64,000 bases of DNA, taken from Pseudoramibacter porci. Its GTDB lineage: Bacteria > Bacillota > Clostridia > Eubacteriales > Eubacteriaceae. The notes below the pieces were generated by a model. That model was not told the DNA's origin and did no database searches. It saw only the letters and a program-made list of their open reading frames with translations. Positions 1-8,443 of this stretch are shown here, piece after piece. The stretch covers positions 124,001-188,000 of the forward strand of contig NZ_VUMO01000002.1 in assembly GCF_009696145.1 (NCBI RefSeq), read 5' to 3'. Both the position numbers and the translations under genes were made by a program. Position 1 is the stretch's first letter, and the number at the start of each line of letters is the position of its first letter.

Positions 1-2182
1 GCGCATCAACTACGACGTGCTGACCTATCTGCCCGACTCGATCGATACGATCAAAGGTCAAAACATCTTAAAAGATGATTTCGGCACCGGCGGCTTCTCC
101 CTTGTCATTTTCGAGGGCATGAGCGATCAGGAAATTGCTAAAACCGAAGCGAAATTCAAGCAAATCGACCACGTCAAAAATGTAATCTGGTACGACGACC
201 TCGCAGATCTGACCATTCCAAAGGAAATGATCCCGAGCGACATTTACAAAGCCTTCAACAGCGGCGACGCGACGCTGATGGCCGTCTTCTTCGACACCTC
301 GACCTCATCGGACGAAACGATGAACGCCATCACACAGATGCGCAAGGTCGCGAAAAAACAATGCTATGTCTCCGGCATGTCGGCCATGGTAACCGATTTG
401 AAGAATCTGACCGAACAGGAAGAACCGACCTACGTCGGGCTGGCGGTGCTGCTCTCCTGTGTCGCGATGATGATCTTCATGGATTCCTACGTCGTGCCGC
501 TGATCTTCCTCGCGAATATCGGCATTGCAATCATCTGGAATCTCGGAAGCAATTTCTTCTTCGGCGAGATCTCATTCATCACCCAGGCTTTAGCAGCGGT
601 GCTCCAGCTGGCGGTCACCATGGACTATTCGATTTTCCTCTGGCACAGCTTCGAGGAGCAAATCTCACTTTTCCCTGATGATCCCAAAAAAGCCATGGCC
701 AAGGCCATCGCCGCAACGGTCACTTCAGTTACCGGTTCGTCAATTACGACGGTCGCCGGATTTATCGCAATGTGTTTCATGACCTTCCGCCTCGGTCTCG
801 ACCTCGGGGTAGTCATGGCGAAGGGCGTTATCCTCGGCGTCATCTCCTGTATCACAGTGCTGCCGGCACTGATCCTGATCTTCCGGAAACTCATCGAAAA
901 GACGCGTCACCGCAATGTCCTGCCGGATATGCACAAACTGGCCCATTACATCATCGATCACCGAGTGATCTTTATCATTGTCTTTATCGTCGTTTGGTTC
1001 CCAGCCAGCTACGGCTACAACCACCTCCAGACTTATTACGACATGGGTTCTCGACTGCCGAAAACACTGGAATATTCCGTCGCCCGCGACAAGATGGACA
1101 AAGAATTTAAGACTGGCGCGACCCACATGATTCTCGCGAAAAAAGATCTTTCCACCCGCGACGCCCACGACATGATCGACGGCATCAGCGACATCAAGGG
1201 CGTCAAAAACGTCATCGCGATGGATTCCTTCGTCGGCGCGATGGTCCCGAAGGAAATGATTCCGGACAGCATCAAAGACCAGCTCCAAAGTGGAAAATAC
1301 CAGCTGATGATCATCAACTCCCAATATCAAACCGGGACGCCGAAGGTCAACGCGCAAATCACGCGGATCAACCGTGTCATGAAACACTACGACAAATCGG
1401 CCCTGCTCATCGGCGAAGCGCCCTGCACCAAGGACTTGATCACCATCGCCAACCACGATTTCAATGTCGTTAACGCGGTATCGATCGCGATGATTTTCAT
1501 CATCATCGCCCTGGTGCTCCAGTCTATTACGCTGCCGATCATCCTCGTCGCGGTCATCGAATTCGCGATCTTCATCAACCTCGGCATTCCGTTCTACACC
1601 CACACAACCCTGGTCTTCATCGCCTCGATCTGTATCTCGACGATTCAGCTCGGCGCCACCGTCGACTACGCCATCCTGATGACAACGCGGTACAAGACTG
1701 AGCGCTTCGGCGGAAAAAACAAGCACGACGCCATCGAAACCGCATTGGCTTTCGCCATCCCATCGGTCATTGTTTCGGCGGCCAGCTTCTTTGCGGCAAC
1801 TTTCGGTGTGGCGCTGTATTCGAATATCGATATCATCTCCTCACTGTGTACCCTGCTGGCTCGCGGCGCGCTCATCTCGATGCTCTCGGTTATCTTCATT
1901 CTGCCGTCCCTTTTGATGATTTTCGACGGCGTCATCATCAGAACATCCAAAGGTTTCATCAACAAAGAAAAAGTCGGCCTCGGCATGCGCAAAGCGAAGG
2001 CTGGCAACGAAACCCAGGTATTCTCCGATATTGAAAGCCTGCCTGCACACGCCAGCGTTCAAGCTGAAGCAGACGCGCCCCATCAGCCCTCAACGGATTC
2101 GGATCAAAAGGCTTCGTCCGATGATCGCAAAGATCCTGACGACGATACCCGAATTTTTGATCCCCATGCATTTAAAAAATAA
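1..2182 (+). CDS. MMPL/RND-family exporter, 5'-truncated by window edge
   Basis: The reading frame is open from base 2 and has no start in the window, so the N-terminus is missing; about 727 codons remain. The translation has the two-fold RND/MMPL plan: an extracytoplasmic segment, then a block of about five membrane helices (roughly residues 140-300), then a second extracytoplasmic segment and a second helix block (roughly 490-650). Both blocks contain the TMDYS / TVDYA-like sequence typical of the proton-relay helix of MMPL proteins. The C-terminal tail is hydrophilic and acidic, rich in D, S and K. The family exports lipids or drugs across the cytoplasmic membrane using proton motive force; the substrate here is unknown. 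The next gene starts 18 nt downstream on the same strand, probably in one operon. Confidence 0.88.
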   Translation, partial: RINYDVLTYLPDSIDTIKGQNILKDDFGTGGFSLVIFEGMSDQEIAKTEAKFKQIDHVKNVIWYDDLADLTIPKEMIPSDIYKAFNSGDATLMAVFFDTSTSSDETMNAITQMRKVAKKQCYVSGMSAMVTDLKNLTEQEEPTYVGLAVLLSCVAMMIFMDSYVVPLIFLANIGIAIIWNLGSNFFFGEISFITQALAAVLQLAVTMDYSIFLWHSFEEQISLFPDDPKKAMAKAIAATVTSVTGSSITTVAGFIAMCFMTFRLGLDLGVVMAKGVILGVISCITVLPALILIFRKLIEKTRHRNVLPDMHKLAHYIIDHRVIFIIVFIVVWFPASYGYNHLQTYYDMGSRLPKTLEYSVARDKMDKEFKTGATHMILAKKDLSTRDAHDMIDGISDIKGVKNVIAMDSFVGAMVPKEMIPDSIKDQLQSGKYQLMIINSQYQTGTPKVNAQITRINRVMKHYDKSALLIGEAPCTKDLITIANHDFNVVNAVSIAMIFIIIALVLQSITLPIILVAVIEFAIFINLGIPFYTHTTLVFIASICISTIQLGATVDYAILMTTRYKTERFGGKNKHDAIETALAFAIPSVIVSAASFFAATFGVALYSNIDIISSLCTLLARGALISMLSVIFILPSLLMIFDGVIIRTSKGFINKEKVGLGMRKAKAGNETQVFSDIESLPAHASVQAEADAPHQPSTDSDQKASSDDRKDPDDDTRIFDPHAFKK

Positions 2183-2200
2183 AAAGAAAGGACCACGACC

Positions 2201-4288
2201 ATGCACACAATCAAAACGATGTCGAAACGGGCAAAGCTGGTTGTCGCCGCCATCTTGGCGGCTGCGGTTGCCTTGACCGCCATCGCCTTTAACACGACGG
2301 CCAACGCCAAATCATCGAGCACTGTCTCGACAAAATCGCTGACGGCCAAGGCCAAACTGGCCTCCGGCGCGGAAGCCCAGACGTCAAAATCCGGCGACGC
2401 CATCAGCAAACAGGAAACGGTTTACGTCAAGGCGGATGCGACAGGCACCCGCACGGCAACTTACGTCTCGGACTGGCTGCAAAACGCCGGCAACGAAACG
2501 ACTTTAACCGATGTTTCCAATCTTTCTAACATCAAAAACGTCAAAGGACACGAAAAGTTCACGAAGAACGGCAATACCCTGACATGGAAAACCAAGGGCA
2601 AGGATATTTACTACCGCGGCGAAACCGACAAACCTTTGCCGGTCAATGTACAAATCAACTACGAACTCAACGGCGAAAGCATTGCCCCGAAGGACTTGGC
2701 CGGAAAAAGCGGCGATGTCAAAATCACCTTCACATACAACAACGAAAGCGAAACCAACGGCATCACCACCCCCTTTACCTGTGCGACGGCCCTCGACCTG
2801 CCAACGTCCCGCTTCAGCAATGTCAAGGTGACCAACGGCGCTGTCATCAGTGACGGCAACAACAACATCGTCGTCGGGATCGGCTTCCCAGGACTCAAAC
2901 AGAATCTCGGGCTGGAAAATGTCGACCAAATCAAGATTCCCGAATCCTTTACCGTTGAAGCGACGGTCAAGAACTTCAAAATGGGTGAAACCCTGACCTC
3001 GGTTTCGACAGACGTGCTCAACCGCGCAGGGCTTAAAGATATCAAGAGCTTTAAGGATTTAGACAACGCGATCAATCAGCTTGAAAACGCGAGCGGCCAG
3101 CTCGTCGCCGGCTCTCTCGCCGCACGCAACGGCTCGGCACAGCTCCAGACCGGCGCGGCCTCGCTCAACACCGGCATGGGCAGCCTGCAAAGCGGCCTGA
3201 ACGCCTACACCGCTGGTGTGGCCTCTGCGGCAGATGGTTCGATCGACCTCAATAATGGAATCAATCAACTTTATAATCAAGTACCAAAGTTAACCAATGG
3301 TATTTCACAACTCTATCAAGGCAGTCAAGAGCTTACCAATTCATTCGGTACTCAAGAACAGCCTGGGGCTGTCTTACAAGGTGCTAATAATCTTGTAAGT
3401 GGTACAAATCAAGTATCATTAGGTGTGACAGCTATTAAAAATAATCTCACTGAATTTAATAATACTTTAAAATCTGTTGATACTACTAAAATCGCAACAT
3501 TATTAAAAAATTATCAAAATAATCTTTCTGATGAAGGAAAAGCAGGGGTATATCTTGAAAATTATGCCAACTCTTTAGATGATACTGATAGCAATAAACA
3601 AAATATCAAAGATATTGCCGACAAACTGAAGAATAATGCAGTTACAGGCAAAACAGATTTGTATAATGCACAAAATACAATCGCTATCTTAAATAAATTA
3701 CCTGACTATCAAAAACAACTTCAATATCTGTTAACAGTTGATCCAAATGATCCAAAAAGCGGACAATTGATTCAGTTAGAAAAAGGTGCTCAACAAACAG
3801 CCGCAGGAGCTGTTCAATTAAGAGGCAATTCAGAAAAAGAAAAAGGTTTATATCAAGCTGCCTATGGTATCAATAAACTGAATGAAGGATTAAAAGAACT
3901 CGATTCTAAAAACGGTGATCTAACAAAAGGCAGCGACGATCTCGCTAAGGGCTCTAAAAAGCTCAGCGAAGGCCTCAATACCCTCAATGCCAACAGCGCA
4001 GCCTTGAATTCCGGGGCGGCTCAGCTCGCCAGCGGCTCCAGCCAGCTCTACACCGGCACGGTAAGCCTGACTGACGGTCTGAATACCTTGTATTTCGGCA
4101 TGAACCAGTTCAAGAAAACTGGCATCGACAAAATCGCCAATGTCTACAACAACAACTTCAAGAATCTGGCCAACAAGCTCAACGCCATCAAGAAAGCGTC
4201 AGCCGATTACAACAACTTCTCCGGCATTTCGTCCAACATGGGCGGCTCGGTCAATTTCGTCATCGAAACCGGAAGCGTCTCCAAATAA
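2201..4288 (+). CDS. Secreted coiled-coil protein with LxxG repeats (YhgE/Pip-like), in operon with MMPL exporter
   Basis: The 695-aa product starts after AAAGGA with an 8-nt spacer. A signal peptide (basic MSKRAK, hydrophobic stretch, ANA cleavage-like site) covers about residues 1-36. A beta-rich N-terminal part (about 50-280) is followed by long repeats of the LxxGxxxLxxG type (about 290-460 and 540-650), as in the extracellular part of YhgE/Pip phage-infection proteins. Unlike full YhgE it has no C-terminal membrane domain, so it is probably secreted or retained by partners. The codons change sharply: about bases 3240-3945 (residues ~347-582) use AAT, TTA, CAA and GTT, while both flanks are GC-rich. 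This suggests the middle segment came by recombination. Placement beside the MMPL gene suggests an accessory role in export; the exact function is unknown. Confidence 0.8.
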   Translation: MHTIKTMSKRAKLVVAAILAAAVALTAIAFNTTANAKSSSTVSTKSLTAKAKLASGAEAQTSKSGDAISKQETVYVKADATGTRTATYVSDWLQNAGNETTLTDVSNLSNIKNVKGHEKFTKNGNTLTWKTKGKDIYYRGETDKPLPVNVQINYELNGESIAPKDLAGKSGDVKITFTYNNESETNGITTPFTCATALDLPTSRFSNVKVTNGAVISDGNNNIVVGIGFPGLKQNLGLENVDQIKIPESFTVEATVKNFKMGETLTSVSTDVLNRAGLKDIKSFKDLDNAINQLENASGQLVAGSLAARNGSAQLQTGAASLNTGMGSLQSGLNAYTAGVASAADGSIDLNNGINQLYNQVPKLTNGISQLYQGSQELTNSFGTQEQPGAVLQGANNLVSGTNQVSLGVTAIKNNLTEFNNTLKSVDTTKIATLLKNYQNNLSDEGKAGVYLENYANSLDDTDSNKQNIKDIADKLKNNAVTGKTDLYNAQNTIAILNKLPDYQKQLQYLLTVDPNDPKSGQLIQLEKGAQQTAAGAVQLRGNSEKEKGLYQAAYGINKLNEGLKELDSKNGDLTKGSDDLAKGSKKLSEGLNTLNANSAALNSGAAQLASGSSQLYTGTVSLTDGLNTLYFGMNQFKKTGIDKIANVYNNNFKNLANKLNAIKKASADYNNFSGISSNMGGSVNFVIETGSVSK

Positions 4289-4307
4289 GCCATCCATTTG
4301 ATGCATT

Positions 4308-4343
4308 CACAGCTCGAATCTCATTTCGGGCTGTGTTTTTTTT
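4308..4343 (+). terminator. Intrinsic terminator after the MMPL operon
   Basis: An 11-bp stem (CACAGCTCGAA pairing with TTCGGGCTGTG, one G-U wobble) with a 6-nt loop is followed by eight T. It separates the exporter operon from the riboswitch-controlled bza operon. Confidence 0.88.
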
Positions 4344-4442
4344 GTAAAATTCAACAATGAATGTTCACATCATGTCTAATTTTTATATTTCTTTTGGATT
4401 GTAATTGTTTTATAATAAAAACAACTTAATCAAATATATTTC

Positions 4443-4625
4443 AGGTGCCCTTAGATTTTTACCTAAGGGAGAATAGGGAATCAGGTGAAAATCCTGAACG
4501 AACCCATCACTGTAAGCCGTGAACCCCGCAAGATGTCACTGTCGCCAACATATCGACGATGGGAAGGCGCGGGTCCGCCTCAGGCGCACGGCAAGTCAGG
4601 AGACCTGCCCGAAATACACCCGCTG
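4443..4625 (+). promoter_or_regulatory. Cobalamin (adenosylcobalamin-type) riboswitch aptamer
   Basis: The sequence carries the conserved cobalamin-riboswitch elements in order: GGTGCCC near 4444, AGGGAATCAGGTGAAAATCC near 4476-4494, CACTGTAAGCC near 4508 and the B12 box (AGTCAGGAGACCTGCC) at about 4594-4610. A TATAAT at 4411-4416 is a likely -10 upstream. It leads into a terminator and then bzaA. The expected behaviour is that abundant B12 stops transcription of the lower-ligand pathway. The aptamer identity is clear; the exact 3' limit is approximate. Confidence 0.93.
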
Positions 4626-4641
4626 ATGGATGACGGTAAAG

Positions 4642-4684
4642 TCCATGGCCGAATCATTCTTGTATTTCGGCTGTGGATTTTTTT
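4642..4684 (+). terminator. Riboswitch expression-platform terminator
   Basis: A 12-bp stem (TCCATGGCCGAA with TTCGGCTGTGGA, two G-U pairs) is followed by seven T and lies between the B12 box and the bzaA start. This is the layout of a transcription-attenuating riboswitch. Confidence 0.85.
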
Positions 4685-4737
4685 ATTGCCCAAAAGCCGA
4701 ACGTATTATTAAATGTTCTAGAAAAAGGAGATTTATG

Positions 4738-6054
4738 ATGACCATACTCGAAGCAGCCCGCGCTGGGCAGATCACCGACGCGATGCGCATCTGCGCAGAA
4801 CGAGAAGATGTCGACGCGGAATTCATCCGCCAGGGCATCGTCGACGGCAACATCGTCGTCCTCGACAGTTCACGGGACAACATCCGCCCCGTCGCCGTCG
4901 GCAAAGGCTTAAAAACGAAAGTTTCCGCCTCTGTCGGCATGTACGAAGAAAAAGACACCATCGACGGTGAAATGGAAAAGATTCAGGCCGCTGTTAAAGC
5001 CGGCACCGACACCATTATGGATTTGTCCGTCCGCGGCCCCATCGAAGAAATGCGCGAAAAGGTGCTGTCCACCGCTGACCGCCCCGTCGGCACCCTGCCC
5101 ATGTACGAAACATTGGCCAAGGCTGCCGCTGAACACGGCACGGCCATGGACATGACCGAAGACGACATCTTCGACATGATCGAACATCAGGCCGCTCAGG
5201 GCGTTTCCTTCCTGGCCATGCACCCGGCTACCACTTTGGAAGTCATCCGCCACGCCAAAGAAGAACACCGCATCGATCCCCTCGTTTCCTACGGCGGGAG
5301 CCACCTCATCGGCTGGATGCTCTACCACCAAAAAGAAAACCCGATGTACACCCAGTTTGACCGGGTCATCGACATCTGTCACAAATACGACACAGTCTTG
5401 AGCTTTGCTGACGGCATGCGTCCAGGCTGCGTCGACGATTCCCTAGATGCGCCGCAGGTTGAAGAATTGGTCCTGATCGGCACCCTTGCCCGCCGCGCCA
5501 GAGAAGCCGGCGTTCAGGTTATGGTTAAAGGACCGGGCCACGTCGCTCTCGACGAAATTCAGACCACCGTCCAGCTTGAAAAGAAACTCTGCCACGGCGC
5601 TCCGTACTTCATCTTCGGGATGCTGCCGACCGACACCGGCGCCGGCATGGATCACATCACCTCTGCCATCGGCGGCGCCGTCGCCGCGTATTACGGCGCA
5701 GATTTCCTCTGCTACGTCACCCCGGCTGAACACATCGGCATGCCGTCCAAGGATGACGTTTACCAGGGCGTCATTGCCTCCCGTATCGCCGGCCACGCCG
5801 CAGACGTTGCCAAAGGCCTGCCTTCCGCTGTAGAATGGGATAAGGAAATGTCCGAAGCCCGAGTCAAGATGAATTTCCCGGCACAGTTTAAACTGGCCAT
5901 CGATCCGGAAACCGCTGAAAGAATGTGGCGCGAACGCTCGGACGATTTCTCCAGCGAATGCACCATGTGCGGCAAATTCTGCGCCGCCCGCATCGTCGAA
6001 AAGGTATTGAACGGCCAGGAAGCGCCGACTAGAACAGAAGAGGTGTTAAAGTAA
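4738..6054 (+). CDS. bzaA: 5-hydroxybenzimidazole synthase subunit BzaA (ThiC paralog)
   Basis: The 438-aa ThiC-like radical SAM enzyme works with BzaB to turn aminoimidazole ribotide (AIR) into 5-hydroxybenzimidazole, the first step of anaerobic B12 lower-ligand synthesis. The body is typical ThiC (MVKGPGHV, TPAEHIGMP). The C-terminal cluster cysteines are C408, C411 and C415, giving CX2CX3C rather than the CX2CX4C usual for ThiC. The start is ATG 4738, 7 nt after AGGAG; an in-frame ATG at 4735 is also possible. It is the first gene behind the cobalamin riboswitch and overlaps bzaB at TAATG. Assignment to BzaA rather than ThiC comes from the tandem paralogs and the linked cobT and bzaCDE. 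Confidence 0.93.
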   Translation: MTILEAARAGQITDAMRICAEREDVDAEFIRQGIVDGNIVVLDSSRDNIRPVAVGKGLKTKVSASVGMYEEKDTIDGEMEKIQAAVKAGTDTIMDLSVRGPIEEMREKVLSTADRPVGTLPMYETLAKAAAEHGTAMDMTEDDIFDMIEHQAAQGVSFLAMHPATTLEVIRHAKEEHRIDPLVSYGGSHLIGWMLYHQKENPMYTQFDRVIDICHKYDTVLSFADGMRPGCVDDSLDAPQVEELVLIGTLARRAREAGVQVMVKGPGHVALDEIQTTVQLEKKLCHGAPYFIFGMLPTDTGAGMDHITSAIGGAVAAYYGADFLCYVTPAEHIGMPSKDDVYQGVIASRIAGHAADVAKGLPSAVEWDKEMSEARVKMNFPAQFKLAIDPETAERMWRERSDDFSSECTMCGKFCAARIVEKVLNGQEAPTRTEEVLK

Positions 6055-7340
6055 TGACTACGCAAATGCTCGAAGCCCGCAAGGGTCATATCACAGAAGA
6101 AATGGAAATTGTGGCGAAAAAAGAAGGGGTCAGCCCGGAATATATCCGCGATCAAGTCGCCGTCAGCCACATCGTCATCCCGAAGAACATTCACCGCGAC
6201 CGCAGCAATATCTGCGGCATCGGCGCCGGTCTGGACGTCAAGGTCAACTCCCTGATGGGGACCTCTTCTGACCGCAACGATAAGGAAATGGAAAAACGCA
6301 AGCTTCAATTAATCGAAGAAGCCGGCGCCGACGCCTTCATGGACTTGTCCACCGGCGACGACATCGACGGCATGCGCGCCCAGTCCATCGCCTCCTCGAA
6401 CATTGCAGCCGGCTGCGTGCCGGTTTACCAGGCTGCGGCTGACGCCATCGAAAAACACGGCTCCATCGTCGGCATGACCGCAAAGGAAATGCTCGACACT
6501 ATCGAAAAACAATGCCAAGACGGCATGGACTTCATGGCCATTCACTCCGCGTACAACTTCTGGGTCCTCGACACCCTGAAAAAAAGCGGCCGTCTCACCA
6601 ACGTCGTCTCCCGCGGCGGCTCTTTCCTGACCGCCTGGATGCATTACAACCAGAAGGACAACCCGCTGTTCACCGAATTTGACACCATTCTGGAAATCCT
6701 CAAATCCACCGACACCGTACTCTCCATCGGCGACGCCATCCGCCCCGGCTGCAACTGGGATTCCCTCGACGCGCCACAGGTGGCCGGCCTGATGGTCGCA
6801 GGCGACTTGGCCAAACGCGCCATTGAAGCCGGCGTTCAGGTCATGATCGAAGGTCCGGGCCACGTGCCGCTGAACCACATCGCCACCACCATGCAGCTGC
6901 AGAAACAGCTCTGCCACGGCGTGCCCTATTACATTTTAGGCTTCCTCGCCACCGACGTCGCTCCGGGCTACGACAACATCACCGGTGCCATCGGCGGCAC
7001 CTTCGCCGGCATGTACGGCGCGGACTTCCTCTGCAACCTGACTCCGGCTGAACACCTCGGCCTGCCGACAGAAGAAGACGTCGTCACCGGTGTGCGCACC
7101 GCCCGCCTCGCTGCGGACTGTGTCAACATGCTGCGCCGCGACAGCAAGAGCTACAAACGCTCGCTGAACATGGCGAAAGCCCGCGTGGCCGACGACCCGC
7201 AGGCGCAGATCGACAACGCCCTCTTCCCTGAACTGGTGAAGGAACGGATGAGCGCCGAACCGGCACACGACCACTGTGCCGCCTGCAGCGAAGGCCTCTG
7301 CCCGGCAGATTACTCTTACCAGTATTTCTTCGGTGACTGA
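6054..7340 (+). CDS. bzaB: 5-hydroxybenzimidazole synthase subunit BzaB (ThiC paralog)
   Basis: The 428-aa second ThiC paralog partners with BzaA in making 5-hydroxybenzimidazole from AIR. It has the ThiC core (MIEGPGHVPLNHI, TPAEHLGLP) and a regular CX2CX4C cluster motif at C408, C411 and C416. Its start codon overlaps the bzaA stop (TAATG), which implies translational coupling and balanced amounts of the two proteins. It is clearly diverged from BzaA, as expected for two partner subunits rather than a recent duplication. Confidence 0.93.
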   Translation: MTTQMLEARKGHITEEMEIVAKKEGVSPEYIRDQVAVSHIVIPKNIHRDRSNICGIGAGLDVKVNSLMGTSSDRNDKEMEKRKLQLIEEAGADAFMDLSTGDDIDGMRAQSIASSNIAAGCVPVYQAAADAIEKHGSIVGMTAKEMLDTIEKQCQDGMDFMAIHSAYNFWVLDTLKKSGRLTNVVSRGGSFLTAWMHYNQKDNPLFTEFDTILEILKSTDTVLSIGDAIRPGCNWDSLDAPQVAGLMVAGDLAKRAIEAGVQVMIEGPGHVPLNHIATTMQLQKQLCHGVPYYILGFLATDVAPGYDNITGAIGGTFAGMYGADFLCNLTPAEHLGLPTEEDVVTGVRTARLAADCVNMLRRDSKSYKRSLNMAKARVADDPQAQIDNALFPELVKERMSAEPAHDHCAACSEGLCPADYSYQYFFGD

Positions 7341-7365
7341 TTCTCAATCTAAAAGGAGCACAAAC

Positions 7366-8439
7366 ATGGCAAACCTCACCCTCGACACGGTTTTAAACGG
7401 CATCGAACCGGCTGATCAAGCCTGGGAAGAAAAGGCCAAGGCCCGCGTGGAAGCCCTCGCGGTGCCGCCTTGGTCCCTCGGCCGCCTGTCCCACCTCGGC
7501 GTACGCCTGGCGGGCATGCAGCGGACCATCCACCCCGACGTCACCCGTAAAATGATCATCACCTGCGGCGCAGACGAAGGGGTCGCGGAAGAAGGCGTCT
7601 CAGCCTTTCCCCAGGAAGTCACCCAGGAGATGCTGCGCAACATCGCCTGCGGCGGCGCGTCCATCAACGTCTTGGCCAAAGCGGCCGGCGCTCAGGTGCG
7701 TCTCGTCGACTGCGGCGTCAAGGGTGATTTTCCAGAGCTGATCGAAAAGGGCGTCCTTGTCGACAAAAAGGTCGCTTACGGCTCACAAAACATGCGCAAA
7801 GGCCCGGCGATGACCAAAGCACAAGCGGTTGCTTCTCTCGAAGGGGGCATTGCCGTCGCCGCTGACGCCATCGAAAACGAGGGCATCCAACTCCTCGGCA
7901 CCGGCGACCTCGGCATCGGCAATACCACCCCGTCCGCCGCAATCCTCGCCGTTATCGGCCACCATTCTGTGGAAGACGCCACTGGCCGAGGCACCGGCCT
8001 CGACGACGCTGGGCTGGCCAACAAAATTCAGGTCATCAAAGACGCAATTGCGCTGAACCAGCCGGACCCGTCTGACGGCCTCGACGTGCTGGCAAAAGTC
8101 GGCGGCTTCGACATCGGCGGCATCGCCGGCACGATTCTTGGCGCCGCCTACCACCGCACACCGATTTTAATCGACGGCTTCATCTCCACGGCCGGCGCCT
8201 TAATCGCCAAGACGCTCTGCCCGACTGCGGCCGACTACATGATCGCCGCCCACAAATCTCAAGAGCCGGGCCATACCCTGATGTGGCAGACCCTCGGCCA
8301 AAAACCGATTCTCGATTTGGACATGCGCCTCGGCGAAGGCACCGGCGCCGCTGTCGCGATGCACATCGTCGAATGCGCGGCCCGGACGATGAACGACATT
8401 CTGACTTTTGAAGAAGCGGCCGTCACCAATAAAAACTAA
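7366..8439 (+). CDS. cobT: Nicotinate-nucleotide--dimethylbenzimidazole phosphoribosyltransferase CobT
   Basis: The 357-aa enzyme transfers phosphoribose from nicotinate mononucleotide to the benzimidazole base, giving the alpha-ribazole phosphate that is attached to cobamide. Family features include GTGDLGIGNTTPSAA (about 186-200), the glycine-rich GGFDIGGIAG and the C-terminal RLGEGTGAA, where the catalytic glutamate of the family lies. The start is ATG 7366 after AAAGGAG with a 7-nt spacer; the upstream in-frame extension has no support. Its position between bzaB and bzaC matches known E. limosum-type operons. Confidence 0.96.
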   Translation: MANLTLDTVLNGIEPADQAWEEKAKARVEALAVPPWSLGRLSHLGVRLAGMQRTIHPDVTRKMIITCGADEGVAEEGVSAFPQEVTQEMLRNIACGGASINVLAKAAGAQVRLVDCGVKGDFPELIEKGVLVDKKVAYGSQNMRKGPAMTKAQAVASLEGGIAVAADAIENEGIQLLGTGDLGIGNTTPSAAILAVIGHHSVEDATGRGTGLDDAGLANKIQVIKDAIALNQPDPSDGLDVLAKVGGFDIGGIAGTILGAAYHRTPILIDGFISTAGALIAKTLCPTAADYMIAAHKSQEPGHTLMWQTLGQKPILDLDMRLGEGTGAAVAMHIVECAARTMNDILTFEEAAVTNKN

Positions 8440-8443
8440 TGCC

